In this document: positions 42,415-52,102 of the stretch, one piece after another
How the letters are laid out: the number at the start of each line of letters is the position of its first letter
Position numbering within the stretch: the stretch's first letter is position 1
Assembly: GCF_002845275.2 (NCBI RefSeq)
Contig: NZ_CP088149.1
Span: forward strand, 1,217,501 to 1,281,500
DNA from: Pseudomonas sp. S06B 330
Lineage (GTDB): Bacteria; Pseudomonadota; Gammaproteobacteria; Pseudomonadales; Pseudomonadaceae
Length of the DNA: 64,000 bases
Direction of reading: 5' to 3'
Notes under the pieces: model-generated
What the model saw: only the letters and a program-made list of their open reading frames with translations
Told to the model about the DNA's origin: nothing
Database searches by the model: none
Program-made: the position numbers and the translations under genes

Positions 42415-43933
42415 AGTCGGACCTGGACATCTCTACGCAGACGCGATTGCGGCCGCTTTGCTTGGCACGGTACAGCGCATGATCGGCGCGGGCGATCAGG
42501 CTGTGCAGGGTATCGTCAGGTTGCAGGCTGCTCAAGCCGATGCTGGTGGTCAAGTGGATCACTGTGTCGGCGAAGTTGAACGCCCTTTGTTCAGTGTGCA
42601 GGCGGATTTTTTCGGCCACTTCTTGGGCATGGGTAGCGTCGGTGTCTTTGAGCAGCACGATGAATTCCTCACCACCCCAACGACAGATAATATCCGCCTG
42701 GCGCAAGCAGTTTTCCAGTACATGGGCGAACTGGCGCAGCACTTCGTCGCCGGCCAGATGGCCATGGGTATCGTTGAGCTGCTTGAAGTGATCCAGGTCG
42801 ATCAGTAAGGCAACCAGGCGCTTGGGCTCACGCAGGGCCTCGTTCAGGGCCTGCGCGGCCAGCAAGTCGAAGCCGCGACGGTTGGGCAGGCCGGTGAGGC
42901 TGTCGAGGGTGGCCAGGGTTTCAATGTTGTCCTGGTGGCGTTTGACCATGGCATTGAGCAGTGACAGCACGACGAGTCCGATAATGGTGCAGATCGCCAG
43001 GTTCAGGTACAGCGACTGGCGGATGTTGTCCAGGGCGCCGTCTTCACGCTTGTCGACGAACAGGTACCAGTTCAGTTCCGGCACCAGACGTACATTGAGA
43101 AAGTGGCTGTGACCGTTGCGGCTCAGGTACTCATAGCTACCGCTGACCGGTGTGGGCATCTGCTTGAGCAGTTCGCGTACCCCGTCCAGCTCGCGCAGCG
43201 CCTGGCCGGTGCGGGCACCATGAGCCCCACCCTTGGAGCCGGTCAGGACCACCTGTCCTTGCCGATCAACGAAGTACACCTGGCGCTGGTAGCGTTGTTG
43301 GTAATCATCGATCAGCCGCACCACGGCTTCGACGCTCAGGCCGATACCGGTAACGCCGATAAATTTGCCATGGTAGTCGTGTACGCGATAGTTGATGAAT
43401 ACCGTGAGCTTGTCCTGGTTGGCCATGTCCAGGTCGACGTTGATTTCGTACGGCGCCTCCATTTCCAACACGCGAAAGTACCAGGCATCGCGTGGTTCCT
43501 GCGGGTTGATCTGCTTGAGCACACCCTTTTGTGCCTGGTAATAGTTGCCGCTGGCGCTGGAGACGAAATAAGCCGTGTAGGCGTGGTACTGCGCCATGAC
43601 TTCATTGAGATAGCGGGAGAGCTGCGTCGGGTCACGCTCGCCGGCTAGCGCCCAGTCCCGCAGGAAGGTGTCGTGAGCCATCATCGAGGAGATCAGGATC
43701 GGTCGCACCAGATCCTTCTGGATTTCCGAGTAGACCGTGTCAGAGGTCAGGGGCAGCTCGGTATTGACGATGTTGTCGCGGATCGAACTGCGCGAGGCGA
43801 AATAACTCAGCAGCGATGTGGCGAGAAAGCCGCAGCCGAGCAGCAAGAGCAAGGTCAGAATCAGCGAACGCTGCGAAAACAGGGCGGAGCGAGGCAATAT
43901 GACAGTCCCTTGATATAGGCCAATGGCGTTCAT
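42407..43933 (-). CDS. membrane diguanylate cyclase with extracytoplasmic Cache-type sensor
   Basis: 508 aa from the ATG at 43933 (a TTG 13 codons upstream is possible; no strong ribosome site for either). First helix at about residues 22-45, double-Cache-like periplasmic domain 50-305 (VFINYRVHDYHGKFIGVTGI, NWYLFVDKRED), second helix 312-335, then GGDEF domain 350-508 starting DSLTGLPNRRGFDLL. The active-site loop reads RWGGEEF, a functional GG(D/E)EF variant. No obvious RxxD inhibition site at the usual place five residues before (the residues are LRQADIICRWGGEEF, where RQAD does fit RxxD), so product inhibition is possible. Makes cyclic di-GMP from GTP in response to an unknown signal. Confidence 0.88.
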   Translation of the reverse strand: MNAIGLYQGTVILPRSALFSQRSLILTLLLLLGCGFLATSLLSYFASRSSIRDNIVNTELPLTSDTVYSEIQKDLVRPILISSMMAHDTFLRDWALAGERDPTQLSRYLNEVMAQYHAYTAYFVSSASGNYYQAQKGVLKQINPQEPRDAWYFRVLEMEAPYEINVDLDMANQDKLTVFINYRVHDYHGKFIGVTGIGLSVEAVVRLIDDYQQRYQRQVYFVDRQGQVVLTGSKGGAHGARTGQALRELDGVRELLKQMPTPVSGSYEYLSRNGHSHFLNVRLVPELNWYLFVDKREDGALDNIRQSLYLNLAICTIIGLVVLSLLNAMVKRHQDNIETLATLDSLTGLPNRRGFDLLAAQALNEALREPKRLVALLIDLDHFKQLNDTHGHLAGDEVLRQFAHVLENCLRQADIICRWGGEEFIVLLKDTDATHAQEVAEKIRLHTEQRAFNFADTVIHLTTSIGLSSLQPDDTLHSLIARADHALYRAKQSGRNRVCVEMSRSDYE

Positions 43934-44113
43934 TCTAGTGCGACGGCCGGAAAATAACTGGACAAATATCAAGGGTATTGGCGTTGTTTCAAATTATTGC
44001 TGCAATGGCACCGGATGTGCTTTGGATGGTCTTAATTGATGCCGATTGCGCTTTGCTGATCGACGCCGACCAGCGCCGCTGGGATGGGCAGTTTCGCGGT
44101 CCAGGAGGCCGCT

Positions 44114-44515
44114 ATGTATCGCCGACTTTTGCTTGTTGCAGTGCTGAGTTTGCTGACCACCGCGTGCGTTCCTTACGGAGATAACGGGTACTACCGAAGC
44201 GAAGTCTATACCGCTGATCGCTATGGCTATCCTGGCTATTACCGGCCTGTCTATCCCAACAACCGTGGCTACTATGTGGCGCCACAACCACGCTACTACT
44301 CGCCGCCACCGAATCACTATCGTCCAGCACCTCATTACTACCGTCCCGCTCCCCACTACTATCGCTCAACACCGCATTATTACCGCTCGGCACCGGACCG
44401 TTACTACAAGGCCTATCCCGGGCGGGGGCAGGAGCGCTACCGCCAAGGGTCCTCACGTCAGGACCGCTACGATCGCCGCGGTGGCGGTCGCGTAGAGGGC
44501 AGTTGGCAGCGTTGA
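44114..44515 (+). CDS. tyrosine-rich repeat lipoprotein
   Basis: 133 aa. A near-perfect AGGAGG precedes the ATG at 44114. Signal with lipobox LTTAC, then a low-complexity mature part: Tyr/Pro/Arg-rich with repeats of the form HYYR[PS][AT]P (four copies around residues 60-90), ending in an Arg/Gly/Gln-rich tail. No Cys beyond the lipobox. Similar short Tyr-rich lipoproteins occur in pseudomonads without known function; a surface or matrix-interacting role is a guess. Confidence 0.8.
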   Translation: MYRRLLLVAVLSLLTTACVPYGDNGYYRSEVYTADRYGYPGYYRPVYPNNRGYYVAPQPRYYSPPPNHYRPAPHYYRPAPHYYRSTPHYYRSAPDRYYKAYPGRGQERYRQGSSRQDRYDRRGGGRVEGSWQR

Positions 44516-44520
44516 GCCTT

Positions 44521-45627
44521 TCAGGCCAGGTCCGCCAAGGGATGGCGGCCTTCCCATACCTTGGAAAAATGCGCATTGATCACAGCGTCTGGCACCTGGG
44601 CGATATCCGCCCAGTGCCAGCGTGGTTTTTGGTCTTTGTCGATTAAACGGGCCCGTACACCTTCACTGAACTCCGGGTGTCGGCAACAATTGAGGCTCAT
44701 GGCGTATTCCATCTGGAATACTTGCACCAATGACAAGTACCGCGCCCGTCGGATCTGCTGCCAGACCAAGTGCGCAGTCAGCGGGCAACCTTCGAGCATG
44801 GTGTGCGCGGCATTGGCCAGTAAGGTGTCGGGGTGGTTACGCAGGGTGGCTATCGCACGCCAGGCGCAGACCGGATCGCTGACATCGAGCAGTGCATCGA
44901 TCTGTTGGCGGCGTGGCAGCCATTGGGCTTGCGGCATTTCGACTTGGGTTCGATGTTGCTGGGCCTTGAGTAGGCTGTTCAATTGCAGTGCCGTCTGTTC
45001 TTGCCAGTTCAGCTGCAACAGGTCGTCGATCAGTTCTTCTTGCTGGTTTTCCCCCAACAGGCGATCTGCCAGGTCCAGATCCAAGGCATCGCGAGCATTG
45101 ATACCGGCGCCGGTCATCCCTAGAAACAGCCCGAGTTTTCCCGGCAGACGGGCAAGAAACCAACTGGCACCTACATCCGGATACAGACCGATGCTGATTT
45201 CGGGCATGGCCAGGCGGCTGCTTGGGGTAACGATGCGCACGTTGGCCCCTTGCAGCAAACCCATGCCGCCACCGAGCACATGACCGTGGCCCCAGCACAG
45301 CAGCGGCTTGGGGTAGGTGTGCAGGCGGTAGTCCAGGCGATACTCGTCTGCGAAGAAGCGCGCGGCCAATGGCGGTACTTCCCCGGGATGATCGCGACAG
45401 GCCTGGACCAGGCTGCGTACATCACCCCCGGCACAAAACGCTTTGGCGCCAGCCCCGCGTAGCAGCACGCAGACAACCTCCGGGTTGTCTGCCCACTCAG
45501 CCAGTTGCTGGTCGAGCACTTCGATCATCGGTAACGACAAGGCATTGAGCGTCTTGGCAGCATCCAGGGTGGCGATGCCGATGCGGGCGCCATCGACGCC
45601 GGTGAGTTCTTCGCACTGTACGGCCAT
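44521..45627 (-). CDS. enoyl-CoA hydratase/isomerase family protein, 3-hydroxyisobutyryl-CoA hydrolase type
   Basis: 368 aa from the ATG at 45627. Crotonase oxyanion loops: [20 protein letters not shown] and [20 protein letters not shown]; the longer C-terminal part with [15 protein letters not shown], and [20 protein letters not shown] near the end, is typical of the HIBYL-CoA hydrolase branch rather than true hydratases. Expected in valine breakdown, but Pseudomonas has several paralogues. It converges on the Tyr-rich lipoprotein with 5 nt between the stops. It is divergent from ung. Confidence 0.85.
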   Translation of the reverse strand: MAVQCEELTGVDGARIGIATLDAAKTLNALSLPMIEVLDQQLAEWADNPEVVCVLLRGAGAKAFCAGGDVRSLVQACRDHPGEVPPLAARFFADEYRLDYRLHTYPKPLLCWGHGHVLGGGMGLLQGANVRIVTPSSRLAMPEISIGLYPDVGASWFLARLPGKLGLFLGMTGAGINARDALDLDLADRLLGENQQEELIDDLLQLNWQEQTALQLNSLLKAQQHRTQVEMPQAQWLPRRQQIDALLDVSDPVCAWRAIATLRNHPDTLLANAAHTMLEGCPLTAHLVWQQIRRARYLSLVQVFQMEYAMSLNCCRHPEFSEGVRARLIDKDQKPRWHWADIAQVPDAVINAHFSKVWEGRHPLADLA

Positions 45628-45754
45628 GGGCGACCTCATTCGTCTGATCCGGACAAGTATGGTCGGTGTCGGTGAAACTGCCGGTCGCTGGTCGGATCGA
45701 TTGACAAGTACCGACAGCTTTCCTAGTGTCGCGCCATTGTTTACGGATGGCCTC

Positions 45755-46447
45755 ATGACTGACGACGATCGCATCAAACTTGAACCGAGCTGGAAAGAAG
45801 CGCTGCGCGCCGAATTCGAGCAGCCCTACATGCAGCAATTGCGTGAGTTCCTGCGCGAGGAACATGCGGCGGGCAAAGAGATCTACCCGCCGGGGCCGTT
45901 GATTTTCAATGCGCTCAACTCCACGCCGCTGGGCCAGGTGAAAGTAGTGATCCTCGGCCAGGATCCGTATCACGGCCCCGGTCAGGCCCATGGCCTGTGC
46001 TTTTCGGTACAGCCGGGGATCCCGACGCCGCCATCGCTGGTCAATATCTACAAGGAGTTACACCGCGACCTGAACATCGAGATTCCCAAACATGGCTGCC
46101 TGCAGCATTGGGCCGATCAGGGGGTGTTGCTGCTCAACACCACCATGACCGTGGAGCGCGCAAATGCCGCCTCGCATGCCAAGAAGGGGTGGGAGTTTTT
46201 CACTGACCGGGTCATTGAAGTGGTCAGTGAGCACCAGCCCAACACGGTATTCCTGCTCTGGGGCGCCCATGCGCAAAGCAAACAGAAGCTGATCGACGGG
46301 ACCAAGCATCTGGTCCTCAAGTCAGTGCACCCGTCGCCCTTGTCTGCCTATCGTGGGTTCCTGGGTTGTGGGCATTTCAGCCGCACCAACAAATTCCTCG
46401 AACAGCACGGACTGACGCCTGTGGAATGGGCCTTGCCGCCGTTGTAA
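45755..46447 (+). CDS. ung: uracil-DNA glycosylase
   Basis: 230 aa, family 1 UDG. Catalytic water-activating loop GQDPYHG with D70 and H73, uracil-binding [14 protein letters not shown], and the leucine-intercalation loop [10 protein letters not shown] with H192. Removes uracil from DNA in base-excision repair. The start at 45755 follows GGATGG; open frame further upstream is not coding-like. A strong terminator follows the stop. Confidence 0.96.
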   Translation: MTDDDRIKLEPSWKEALRAEFEQPYMQQLREFLREEHAAGKEIYPPGPLIFNALNSTPLGQVKVVILGQDPYHGPGQAHGLCFSVQPGIPTPPSLVNIYKELHRDLNIEIPKHGCLQHWADQGVLLLNTTMTVERANAASHAKKGWEFFTDRVIEVVSEHQPNTVFLLWGAHAQSKQKLIDGTKHLVLKSVHPSPLSAYRGFLGCGHFSRTNKFLEQHGLTPVEWALPPL

Positions 46448-46451
46448 GAGC

Positions 46452-46480
46452 AAAAAAAGGAAGCCTTAGCTTCCTTTTTT
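46452..46480. terminator. bidirectional terminator between ung and the AbrB-like gene
   Basis: AAAAAAGGAAGC-CTTA-GCTTCCTTTTTT, perfect 12-bp stem with T-runs on both strands. The minus-strand stop codon (TAA) of the convergent gene lies in the loop and stem edge. Confidence 0.9.
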
Positions 46481-47527
46481 ACTGTCTGGCCCGGCTGCTT
46501 GATGTTCGCCAATCCAGTGACGGAACAGCGGTTCAGCCAGAAACAGCACAAACAGTAAGCGCATCACTTGCAACGCGGTCACCAGCGGTACTGACAACTG
46601 AAGGGTCTCGGCGGTCAGGCTCATTTCAGCAATGCCGCCGGGCATCATGCCCAGGGTCAAGGAGCGTAGGTCCAATTGGGTCAGGTGGCTCAAGGTCCAG
46701 GCAGCCGCGGCGGCAATCAGCATGCTTAGCGCCGTCGCGACCAAGGTGCGCCCCAAAAAAGACGGCGCCCGGCGAAAGAACGCTCGATTGAAGTGGCAAC
46801 CCAGGCCACTGCCGATCAGCCATTGGCCGATCTGGCTGGCGCCGTCGGGCAGGGCTATTTGCAAATCGGCGCCAACACTGGCGATGGCTGCCACCAACAG
46901 CGGCCCAAACAGCCAGGGGTTGGGTTGCTTGAAGCGTTGCCACAGCCAGGCCATGGCAATCCCCAGTGGGCAGATCAGCGCCAGCCAGCGCCAGCTGACA
47001 CTGCCGGCATGGGTGATTGCCACCCCGTCACCGAGCAGGTACTTGAACAGCGCCGGTACACACAGCACCACCGCCAGCACCCGCAGGCTCTGTGCGGCAG
47101 CGACCTGGCTGAGCACCGCGCCATTGCGCGCGCCGAGGTTGACCATCTCTCCGGAGCCGCCCGGCATGCTGGAAAAGAATGCGGTGGCGCGGTCTTCACC
47201 GGTGCGGCGTAACAGCCAGATGCCGACCACGCTGGAGACGCTGGTGATCAGCGCACCACAAAAGATCAAACCGAAGTTGCTGGCCACCTGTTCCACCACC
47301 GCAGGGGTGAAGTGCAGGCCAATACCAATGCCGATGATCCACTGGCCGCATTTGCGCCCGCCGGGGATTTCGCTCAATTGCCAGGGCGTCAGGCAGCGTA
47401 CCAGGATGATCGCCAGCAATGAGCCGACCATCCATGGCAGCGGCCAGCCGACCAGGCTGGCGAGGTAACCGCCCGCCAGACCGACCAGCCCAGTGGCCCA
47501 ACACAGCTGCAAAGGCCGATCAGACAT
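46466..47527 (-). CDS. AbrB-duplication membrane protein (putative transporter)
   Basis: 353 aa, about ten helices in two similar halves: GWPLPWMVGSLLAIILVR with GQWIIGIGIGLHFTPAVVEQ in the first, and SQIGQWLIGSGLGCHFNRAF in the second, each followed by an MPGG element (SSMPGGSGEMV and GMMPGGIAEMS). This is the AbrB/PF05145-type protein. It overlaps the tctA end by 8 nt and so is the last gene of the tricarboxylate operon. An accessory role in tricarboxylate or ammonia-related transport is unproven. Confidence 0.85.
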   Translation of the reverse strand: MSDRPLQLCWATGLVGLAGGYLASLVGWPLPWMVGSLLAIILVRCLTPWQLSEIPGGRKCGQWIIGIGIGLHFTPAVVEQVASNFGLIFCGALITSVSSVVGIWLLRRTGEDRATAFFSSMPGGSGEMVNLGARNGAVLSQVAAAQSLRVLAVVLCVPALFKYLLGDGVAITHAGSVSWRWLALICPLGIAMAWLWQRFKQPNPWLFGPLLVAAIASVGADLQIALPDGASQIGQWLIGSGLGCHFNRAFFRRAPSFLGRTLVATALSMLIAAAAAWTLSHLTQLDLRSLTLGMMPGGIAEMSLTAETLQLSVPLVTALQVMRLLFVLFLAEPLFRHWIGEHQAAGPDSKKGS

Positions 47528-49034
47528 CAGCCAGGGCACGACGCTGGATAGCGCGCTTGCGCCAGATGCGTAGCAGTGGCAGCACCATCATGGCCAGGGT
47601 CAGGCCCCAGACACTCAGGCTGATCGGGCTGGACCAGAGGATGTCCAGGGCACCGTTGGAGATCGACAACGCTCGGCGCAGGTTTTGCTCCATCAAACCG
47701 CCAAGGATGAAGCCGAGGAGGATGGGCGACAGCGGGAAGTCCAGCTTGCGCAGGATGTAGCCGAAGATGCCGATGCCGATCATCAGAAACAGGTCGAAAG
47801 TGGTGGCATGCACGGCATAGACGCCGATTGCGGTGATGATCGCGATCACCGGCACCAGGGCCCAGTTAGGTACAGCGAGGATTCGGGTGAACAGGCGGAT
47901 CATCGGGATGTTGAGGATCACCAACATGATGTTGGCGATGAACAACGAGGCGATCAGCCCCCAGACGATGTCGGGTTGTTGTGCGAACAGCATTGGCCCC
48001 GGGGTGATGTTGTACAAGGTCAGCGCGCCGATCATCACGGCGGTGGTTCCCGACCCCGGCACGCCCAGGGTCAGCATGGGCACCAGAGCGCCGCAGCAGG
48101 AAGCGCCAATCGCGGTTTCTGGCGCGGCCAAGCCGCGTTTGTCACCCTTGCCAAAGGTGCCGCTGGCACCGGCGATGCGCTTCTCGGTCATGTAGGCCAC
48201 GGCGCTGGCCAGGGTTGCGCCGGCACCAGGCAGCACGCCCATGATGAAACCGAGCACACCACAGCGAATGTTCACCACGAATACTGAAGCGGCTTCCTTG
48301 AAGTTGAACAACATGCGTCCGGTCGCTTTCACTGCGGCGTGGCCATGGTGGGTCTTTTCCAGCAGCAGGAGGATTTCGCTGATGGAGAATAGGCCCAGCA
48401 CCAAGACCACGAACTGAATACCGTCGGCCAAGTGCACGCTGTCACCGGTGAAACGGTACACGCCGCTGTTGGCGTCGATGCCGATGCTGGAGAGGAACAG
48501 GCCGATCAGTGCCGCGATGAAGGTCTTGAGCGGTCGGTCGCCGGCCATGCCACCCAGGCAGACAATCGCGAAGACCATCAGCACGAAATACTCAGCGGGC
48601 CCGAAGGCAATCGCCCATTTGGCCAGCAGCGGGGCAAACAGCACCATGCCACAGGTGGCGATGAACGCGCCGATGAACGAACTCCATGCCGACAACGACA
48701 GCGCTACACCGGCCAGGCCCTGGCGCGCCATGGGGTATCCGTCGAGAGTGGTCATGACGGTGGACGCTTCACCGGGAATATTCAACAGGATCGAGCTGAT
48801 CCGCCCGCCGTATTCGCAGCCAAGGTAGACCGCAGCTAGCAGGATCAGTGCTGATTCTGGCGGCAGGCCGAGGGCGAAGGCGATGGGGATAAGCAAGGCC
48901 ACGCCATTGATCGGGCCCAGGCCTGGTAACAGACCGACGACAGTGCCGATCAGGGTACCGGCCAGGGCGGTGACCAGGTTGTAAGGGCTCAGGGCGACGC
49001 CGAAGCCTTGGCCCAGATAACTGAGGGTATCCAT
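47520..49034 (-). CDS. tctA: tricarboxylate transporter large membrane subunit TctA
   Basis: 504 aa, about 12 helices, TTT family. Signatures: GTLIGTVVGLLPGLGPINGV near the N-terminus, LGCEYGGRISSILLNIPGEA and GVLGFIMGVLPGAGATLASA in the second half. Forms the membrane channel with TctB and takes citrate-type ligands from TctC using the proton or sodium gradient. ATG at 49034 lies 1 nt beyond the tctB stop. Confidence 0.95.
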   Translation of the reverse strand: MDTLSYLGQGFGVALSPYNLVTALAGTLIGTVVGLLPGLGPINGVALLIPIAFALGLPPESALILLAAVYLGCEYGGRISSILLNIPGEASTVMTTLDGYPMARQGLAGVALSLSAWSSFIGAFIATCGMVLFAPLLAKWAIAFGPAEYFVLMVFAIVCLGGMAGDRPLKTFIAALIGLFLSSIGIDANSGVYRFTGDSVHLADGIQFVVLVLGLFSISEILLLLEKTHHGHAAVKATGRMLFNFKEAASVFVVNIRCGVLGFIMGVLPGAGATLASAVAYMTEKRIAGASGTFGKGDKRGLAAPETAIGASCCGALVPMLTLGVPGSGTTAVMIGALTLYNITPGPMLFAQQPDIVWGLIASLFIANIMLVILNIPMIRLFTRILAVPNWALVPVIAIITAIGVYAVHATTFDLFLMIGIGIFGYILRKLDFPLSPILLGFILGGLMEQNLRRALSISNGALDILWSSPISLSVWGLTLAMMVLPLLRIWRKRAIQRRALADV

Positions 49035-49035
49035 G

Positions 49036-49494
49036 TCAATTCTCCAGAACGTCGAGTAGGCCCAGGGGCAGAGGGACATCCATGACTCGGTCGAACAACC
49101 AGTACAGGGCGATACTCATCAAACCGATGATCACCACACTGGGTAACCAGCGCCCCCCATAGAGCCGGGCCATGGGCACGCCGATGAGGATGCTGCTGAG
49201 AATGAAGCCGAGCGGTTCGAAGGTGGCGGCGAATACCAGTAGCAAACCGATGCACAGCGCGATTTTGTTCAGGGTTTCACGGTCAAGTTCAGGTTCGTCG
49301 TCCTTGCGTACGATGGGCGTAGGGCGAAATGCCAGGTACAGCAGGCCGATGCTCATCAAGCCGAGCATCAGCAAGGGGTAGGCGCGCGGGCCGACTGGTT
49401 CATAGGAAAACGCGGCCTGGTAGGGCCAGGCCATTACTGCCAGGGCGGCACATAGCGCCAGCAGAAACAGCGCGAAGATGCGTTGCAGGACCAT
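49036..49494 (-). CDS. tctB: tricarboxylate transporter small membrane subunit TctB
   Basis: 152 aa, four helices: residues about 5-22, 34-55, 80-112 and 120-140 (FEPLGFILSSILIGVPMARL). Length and position between tctC and tctA identify it. The ATG at 49494 follows GAGGATTC; the frame upstream runs through a REP and is not coding. Confidence 0.9.
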   Translation of the reverse strand: MVLQRIFALFLLALCAALAVMAWPYQAAFSYEPVGPRAYPLLMLGLMSIGLLYLAFRPTPIVRKDDEPELDRETLNKIALCIGLLLVFAATFEPLGFILSSILIGVPMARLYGGRWLPSVVIIGLMSIALYWLFDRVMDVPLPLGLLDVLEN

Positions 49495-49511
49495 AGGGGG
49501 AATCCTCTTTT

Positions 49512-49570
49512 CGCGGGGCAAGCCTGTACCCACAGGGTGGCGCTGTGTCCGTGGGAGCGGGCTGCCCCGC
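49512..49570. repeat. REP pair between tctC and tctB
   Basis: CGCGGGGCAAGCCTGTACCC and inverted GTGGGAGCGGGCTGCCCCGC: the GCGGGGCAAGCCCGCTCCCAC type of REP common in P. putida. A hairpin here between tctC and tctB may stabilise the tctC transcript and set more binding protein than channel. Confidence 0.8.
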
Positions 49571-49593
49571 AATGCTTCTAAGGGTTTAGGGGC

Positions 49594-50577
49594 TTACTGA
49601 ATCAGCCCAAATTCCTTGGCCAGGGTCTTGTAGTCCGCCACCTGTTTCTTCACGTAGGTGTCCAGTTCGGCACCGGTCATGGCGAAGGGGAACAGCTCGC
49701 GCTGGTCGCGCAGCTTGGCGAAGTCATCCGAGGCGAGCATTTTGTCGAACGAGGTCTTCCACCAGTCGTACTCTTCATCGGTGACCTTCGGCCCCAGATA
49801 GAAGCCGCGCACTACCGGCCAGACGATGTCGTAACCCTGTTCCTTGGCGGTCGGGATGTCCTTCATTTCCGGCTCGTCCAGGCGGTTCTCGGCGAATACC
49901 GCGAGCAGACGCATGTCACCGCTCTGGATGTGCGGCATGGAGTCGGAAATGTCGGTACTGCCGACCTGGATATGCCCACCGAGCAGTGCCGTGGCAATTT
50001 CACCACCGCCTTCGAGGGCAACATAACGCAGGTCACGCGGGTTAATGCCGGCCGCTTTGGCAATCAGTGCGGTCTGCATCCAGTCCTGGCTGCCGACGGT
50101 GCCGCCGGAGCCGATGACCACTTTGCTTGGGTCTTTTTTCAGCGCGTTAACCAGGTCATCTAGGGTCTTGTAGGGCGAGTCGCTTTTCACGGCGATGGCA
50201 CCGTAACTGGTGCCGACCGCTGCCAGCCAGCGCACGGCGTTCTCGTCGAAGCGGCCAAACTTGCCTTGGGCCAGATTGAGCAGCGAGCCGCTGGACCAGG
50301 CCACCAGGGTTCCGGCATCGGCTGGCCGCTGGGCGACCACGGCGTTGTAAGCAACTGCGCCGACGCCGCCAGGCATGTAGGTTACGCGCATGGGCTTGCT
50401 GAGAATCTTCTCGTTGACCAGGGCGCTTTGCACCAGTTTGCAGGTCAGGTCGAAGCCACCGCCGGGGGAAGCCGGGGCGATGCACTCAGGGCGTTTGGGT
50501 TCTTCGCTTGCCAGGGCCTGGCCGGCAAACATGAGGCAGGCAGTGGCAAGTGCGATACGGCGCAGTGAAAAGGTCAT
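49594..50577 (-). CDS. tctC: tricarboxylate-binding periplasmic protein TctC
   Basis: 327 aa. Signal peptide at residues 1-23 (LMFAGQALA/SEEP). TctC/Bug fold: ECIAPASPGGGFDLTCKLVQ, MRVTYMPGGVGAVAYN (ligand loop), VVIGSGGTVGSQDW and EGGGEIATALLGGHIQVG. Captures citrate-like ligands for TctAB. It is upstream of tctB, with 34 nt between it and opdH. Confidence 0.93.
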   Translation of the reverse strand: MTFSLRRIALATACLMFAGQALASEEPKRPECIAPASPGGGFDLTCKLVQSALVNEKILSKPMRVTYMPGGVGAVAYNAVVAQRPADAGTLVAWSSGSLLNLAQGKFGRFDENAVRWLAAVGTSYGAIAVKSDSPYKTLDDLVNALKKDPSKVVIGSGGTVGSQDWMQTALIAKAAGINPRDLRYVALEGGGEIATALLGGHIQVGSTDISDSMPHIQSGDMRLLAVFAENRLDEPEMKDIPTAKEQGYDIVWPVVRGFYLGPKVTDEEYDWWKTSFDKMLASDDFAKLRDQRELFPFAMTGAELDTYVKKQVADYKTLAKEFGLIQ

Positions 50578-50611
50578 CGTCTATCTCCGTGAGCATTATT
50601 GTTATCGGGGA

Positions 50612-51901
50612 TTACCACAGCGCAAGGCTGTAACTCACCAGCAGCCGCACTTCGTCCGCATCGCGGGCAAAGTTGGAGCGGAAGGTGGCGTTGCGCAGGC
50701 GCACGGCGACGTTTTTCAGGGCGCCACTTTGCACCACATACTTGAACTCGGTATTGCGTTCCCATTCCTTGCCTTCACCGCCATCGGCCAGGCTGACATT
50801 ATCGCCGCTGATGTAGCGAGTCATGAAGGTCAGGCCAGGGATGCCCAGTTTGGCGAAGTCATAGTCATAGCGCGCTTGCCAGGAACGCTCGTCAGCACCG
50901 GCGAAGTCGTTGATCTGGACGAAGTTGATCAGGTAAGGGTCGGCACCGTCGACGTAAGGGAAGGCGGTGTCACCAGACAGGTGCTGATAGCCGGCACTGA
51001 GCTTGTGGCCCAGGAGGCCGTAGCTGAGCATGCCGTTGAGCGCAGTGTTGTCGATGTTGCCACCACGGGCCTGGCCCTGGTCATCACTGAACGCCATGCG
51101 CAGGTCGGCGCCGAAGGTGCCGGGGCCCCAAGGCTGACTGGCAATCATGCCGACGAAGTGCTGGCGATAGACATCATCGAGCTGAGCCCAGTGGTAGCTA
51201 CCAGTGATCTTGTCGGTGAACTTGTAATCCAGGCCAGCCATGTCGAAATGGTTGCCGGCAACCGTGCCAAGAAAGCGGCTGTTCTTGTTGTTGAGGGCGA
51301 TGTCCTGATTGTCGGTGCTGTCGCGGTCCTTGGCTTTTTCCAGGCGGCCGCCGGTAAAGGTCAGGTTTTTGATTTCGCCGGAGGTCAGCAGGCCACCTTC
51401 GAAGGTCTGCGGCAGAATGCGACCGTCATTGGGCTGCAGGGTTGGCAATTCCGGCATTAGGGTGCCGACCTTCAATTCGGTTTGCGAGATCTTCACCTTG
51501 CCGGTCAGGCCGAGCTTGGAATACTCGTCGGCGGCGCGTCCGCTGTCGTGGGTCGGCAACAGGCCGCTGCCGGTGCGGTCGGGGCTGGAGTCGAGTTTGA
51601 TACCGAGCATCCCCAAGGCGTCGAGACCAAAGCCAACCGTGCCGTCGGTGTAGCCGGACTCGAAGTTGAGCATGAAGCCCTGGGCCCACTCGTCACGTTT
51701 GGACTGCTGGGCGCTCGTGCCATCGCGAAAGTCGCGGTTGAAGTACATGTTGCGGGTTTCGAAGGTCGCTTTGCTGTCATCGAAAAAAGCAGCCTGGCTC
51801 AGCGGCGTGACGCCGGCAAGGGCGAGGGCACTGGCAACTGCGGTCTGGCGGGAGGGTAAACGGCGGGTAGGCGCGTACGCCTGGGGCTGCATGGACAGCA
51901 T
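50612..51901 (-). CDS. opdH: OprD-family outer-membrane porin, tricarboxylate-type OpdH
   Basis: 429 aa. Signal peptide to about residue 37 (GVTPLSQA/AFF), then an 18-strand OprD barrel: FFDDSKATFETRNMYFNRDF, GFMLNFESGYTDGTVGFGLD and RSWQARYDYDFAKLGIPGLT are family signatures, and it ends VRLLVSYSLALW. ATG at 51901 is chosen for the GGAG site upstream. In P. aeruginosa the same gene order (opdH-tctC-tctB-tctA, divergent tctDE) serves cis-aconitate/citrate/isocitrate uptake. The 200 nt to tctD form the shared promoter region. Confidence 0.9.
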   Translation of the reverse strand: MLSMQPQAYAPTRRLPSRQTAVASALALAGVTPLSQAAFFDDSKATFETRNMYFNRDFRDGTSAQQSKRDEWAQGFMLNFESGYTDGTVGFGLDALGMLGIKLDSSPDRTGSGLLPTHDSGRAADEYSKLGLTGKVKISQTELKVGTLMPELPTLQPNDGRILPQTFEGGLLTSGEIKNLTFTGGRLEKAKDRDSTDNQDIALNNKNSRFLGTVAGNHFDMAGLDYKFTDKITGSYHWAQLDDVYRQHFVGMIASQPWGPGTFGADLRMAFSDDQGQARGGNIDNTALNGMLSYGLLGHKLSAGYQHLSGDTAFPYVDGADPYLINFVQINDFAGADERSWQARYDYDFAKLGIPGLTFMTRYISGDNVSLADGGEGKEWERNTEFKYVVQSGALKNVAVRLRNATFRSNFARDADEVRLLVSYSLALW

Positions 51902-52102
51902 CGTAAATGACTCCGTTATTGTTCTTATTAGTTCGAACTTCATGTTCGGTTGTACGGCAAGCAGAGTGAGCCGTGAGAGGATGCTAGGGGCTGAACCTTT
52001 CGCTAACCTTTCAGCAGTTTTTCATTGTTTCCAGGGCTTCACAGGCGGGCTGTCGGCTGTACACTCCGCGCCATTGACCGCGACGCGACCGGAGAAAGAA
52101 CG

